From NCBI GenBank assembly GCA_036258055.1, contig DATAEK010000398.1, forward strand, positions 1-6,827: DNA of 6,827 bases, in the 5' to 3' direction. Position numbers and translations under genes: made by a program. Source of the stretch: DATAEK01 sp036258055. Lineage in GTDB: Bacteria; Acidobacteriota; Vicinamibacteria; Vicinamibacterales; 2-12-FULL-66-21. Below, in pieces: positions 5,922 to 6,827 of this stretch. A model generated the notes under the pieces. That model was not told where the DNA came from and ran no database searches. It was given only the letters and a program-made list of their open reading frames with translations. Position 1 is the stretch's first letter. Each line of letters starts with the position of its first letter.

Positions 5922-6827
5922 ATGGCTCACCCGCACTGCCTCGCACCGTCCCGACTGCGCACGCCTGTCGATGCACCGATCAGCGCAACGTCCTACGGCC
6001 GTCTCTTTCCCGGCCTTCCGCTGTTCTCGGCAGACGATGCGTTTCTGTACGCGCTTGGCCGCTCGGGCGGCCTGTGTGATTGCGGCGATGGACACGACGA
6101 ACCGTCGTCGCTCGGATCGGAGGCGGCCGGCTGGCCGTTCTTCGGACAGTTCATCGCCCACGACATCACCGCCGATCGCTCGAGCATCCGCCATCACGTC
6201 GATCCGGGCGAGCTGAGGAACGCGCGCTCACCGCAACTGAACCTCGAGTGCCTCTACGGCGACGGCCCGATCGGCCATCCATATCTCTTTCGCCGCGACG
6301 ATCCCGCAAAGCTGCTGCTGGGCCGAGACGGCGCTGACGTCTTGCGCAACGTCGAGGGCACCGCGATCATCGGTGACCCTCGCAACGACTCGCATGTGTT
6401 CATGTCACAGATGCACTTGGCGTTCGCGACCGCCCACAACGCGTTCGTCGATCGCACGCGCGCGGCCGGCGTCGATGACGGGCAGGTCTTCGAGCACGCG
6501 GCCAGGGAGTTGCGCTGGCACTATCAGAACGTGATCCTGCGGGAGTTTCTGCCACGCCTCATCGGCGGCGAGCTGACGAAATTGATTGCGAGCGGCGACC
6601 GCCGCTTCTATCGGCCCGAACGAGATGCGTTCATCCCACTCGAGTTCGCAGACGGGGCGTATCGCTACGGCCACTCGCAGATCCGGCACGAGTACCGGTT
6701 GAACGGCGAGTCGCCGGCGATGCCGATTTTTCCCGATTTGATGGGTTTCTGTCCGGTCCGGCCCGAGCACCGCGTGGATTGGACGCGACTCTTCGATCTG
6801 AACGGCAGCGCCACCGCGCAGCGCGCG
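5922..6827 (+). CDS. Animal-type haem peroxidase family protein (3' end beyond window)
   Basis: The first 302 residues are present, with no stop before the right edge. The family is the peroxidase-cyclooxygenase superfamily (animal haem peroxidase), shown by FGQFIAHDITAD with distal His80 and probable calcium-ligand Asp81, by GDPRND with distal Arg154, by MHLAFATAHNAFVDR (164-178), and by YRYGHSQI with proximal His251. Such enzymes use hydrogen peroxide to oxidise halides or organic substrates. The Asp and Glu that form haem ester bonds in myeloperoxidase align with Ala79 and Ser157, so covalent haem attachment at these points is not expected. No signal peptide is visible. The ATG is the only reasonable start: an in-frame TAA lies at 5910-5912 and the family-typical GRLFPGLP begins near residue 26. 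It is divergent from the CHAT operon. Family members usually run to 500 residues or more, so much of the gene is outside. Confidence 0.88.
   Translation, partial: MAHPHCLAPSRLRTPVDAPISATSYGRLFPGLPLFSADDAFLYALGRSGGLCDCGDGHDEPSSLGSEAAGWPFFGQFIAHDITADRSSIRHHVDPGELRNARSPQLNLECLYGDGPIGHPYLFRRDDPAKLLLGRDGADVLRNVEGTAIIGDPRNDSHVFMSQMHLAFATAHNAFVDRTRAAGVDDGQVFEHAARELRWHYQNVILREFLPRLIGGELTKLIASGDRRFYRPERDAFIPLEFADGAYRYGHSQIRHEYRLNGESPAMPIFPDLMGFCPVRPEHRVDWTRLFDLNGSATAQRA

Noticed and set aside
5658..6197. N-terminal extension of the CHAT reading frame by 180 residues
   Set aside because: It would cover the divergent promoter region and overlap the peroxidase gene, while ATG 5657 has a perfect AGGAGG and begins a signal peptide.

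Overview
The window is GC-rich chromosomal DNA from what looks like a Gram-negative soil or environmental bacterium. The mix of a secreted PEGA-domain protein, a signal-peptide TPR-CHAT protease, a PD40-type propeller and a bacterial member of the animal haem peroxidase family is the kind of set common in Acidobacteriota (for example Vicinamibacteria). That assignment is inference from gene content and base composition, not from a marker gene.

Layout from left to right. Positions 1-227 hold no convincing gene but carry a very good sigma-54 (-24/-12) promoter at 191-205, with two dyads upstream that could be enhancer sites. It drives a secreted 240-aa protein (228-950) made of a Pro/Arg/Tyr-rich repeat region plus a C-terminal PEGA domain. 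A perfect 11-bp hairpin (960-987) separates it from a convergent minus-strand operon.

The minus-strand operon reads from about 5730 down to 1056 in the order: TPR-CHAT caspase-like protease with signal peptide (5657-3126), five-helix membrane protein (3125-2259, starting on the base directly after the protease stop codon), secreted short PD40-type propeller protein (2224-1487), and a tandem-ACT-domain protein (1454-1056). Gaps are 0, 34 and 32 bp. The first three products are predicted to lie in, or face, the periplasm. The protease has an intact His710/Cys756 pair. This protease-membrane protein-propeller set is the best candidate in the window for an undescribed system. The ACT protein is the only predicted cytoplasmic member and may be a passenger.

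A 264-bp divergent intergenic region (5658-5921) separates the operon from a rightward haem peroxidase gene (5922 to beyond the right edge). That region has an imperfect 20-bp dyad over a weak leftward promoter candidate. The peroxidase has no Shine-Dalgarno sequence but has a TAAAAT box six bases before its ATG, which suggests a leaderless mRNA. Its distal His, distal Arg and proximal His are all present, while the residues that covalently tether haem in mammalian enzymes are replaced.

The long rightward open frames opposite the operon (2223-4169 and 4182-5912) are judged to be antisense shadows. No RNA gene, CRISPR array, insertion sequence or phage feature was seen.
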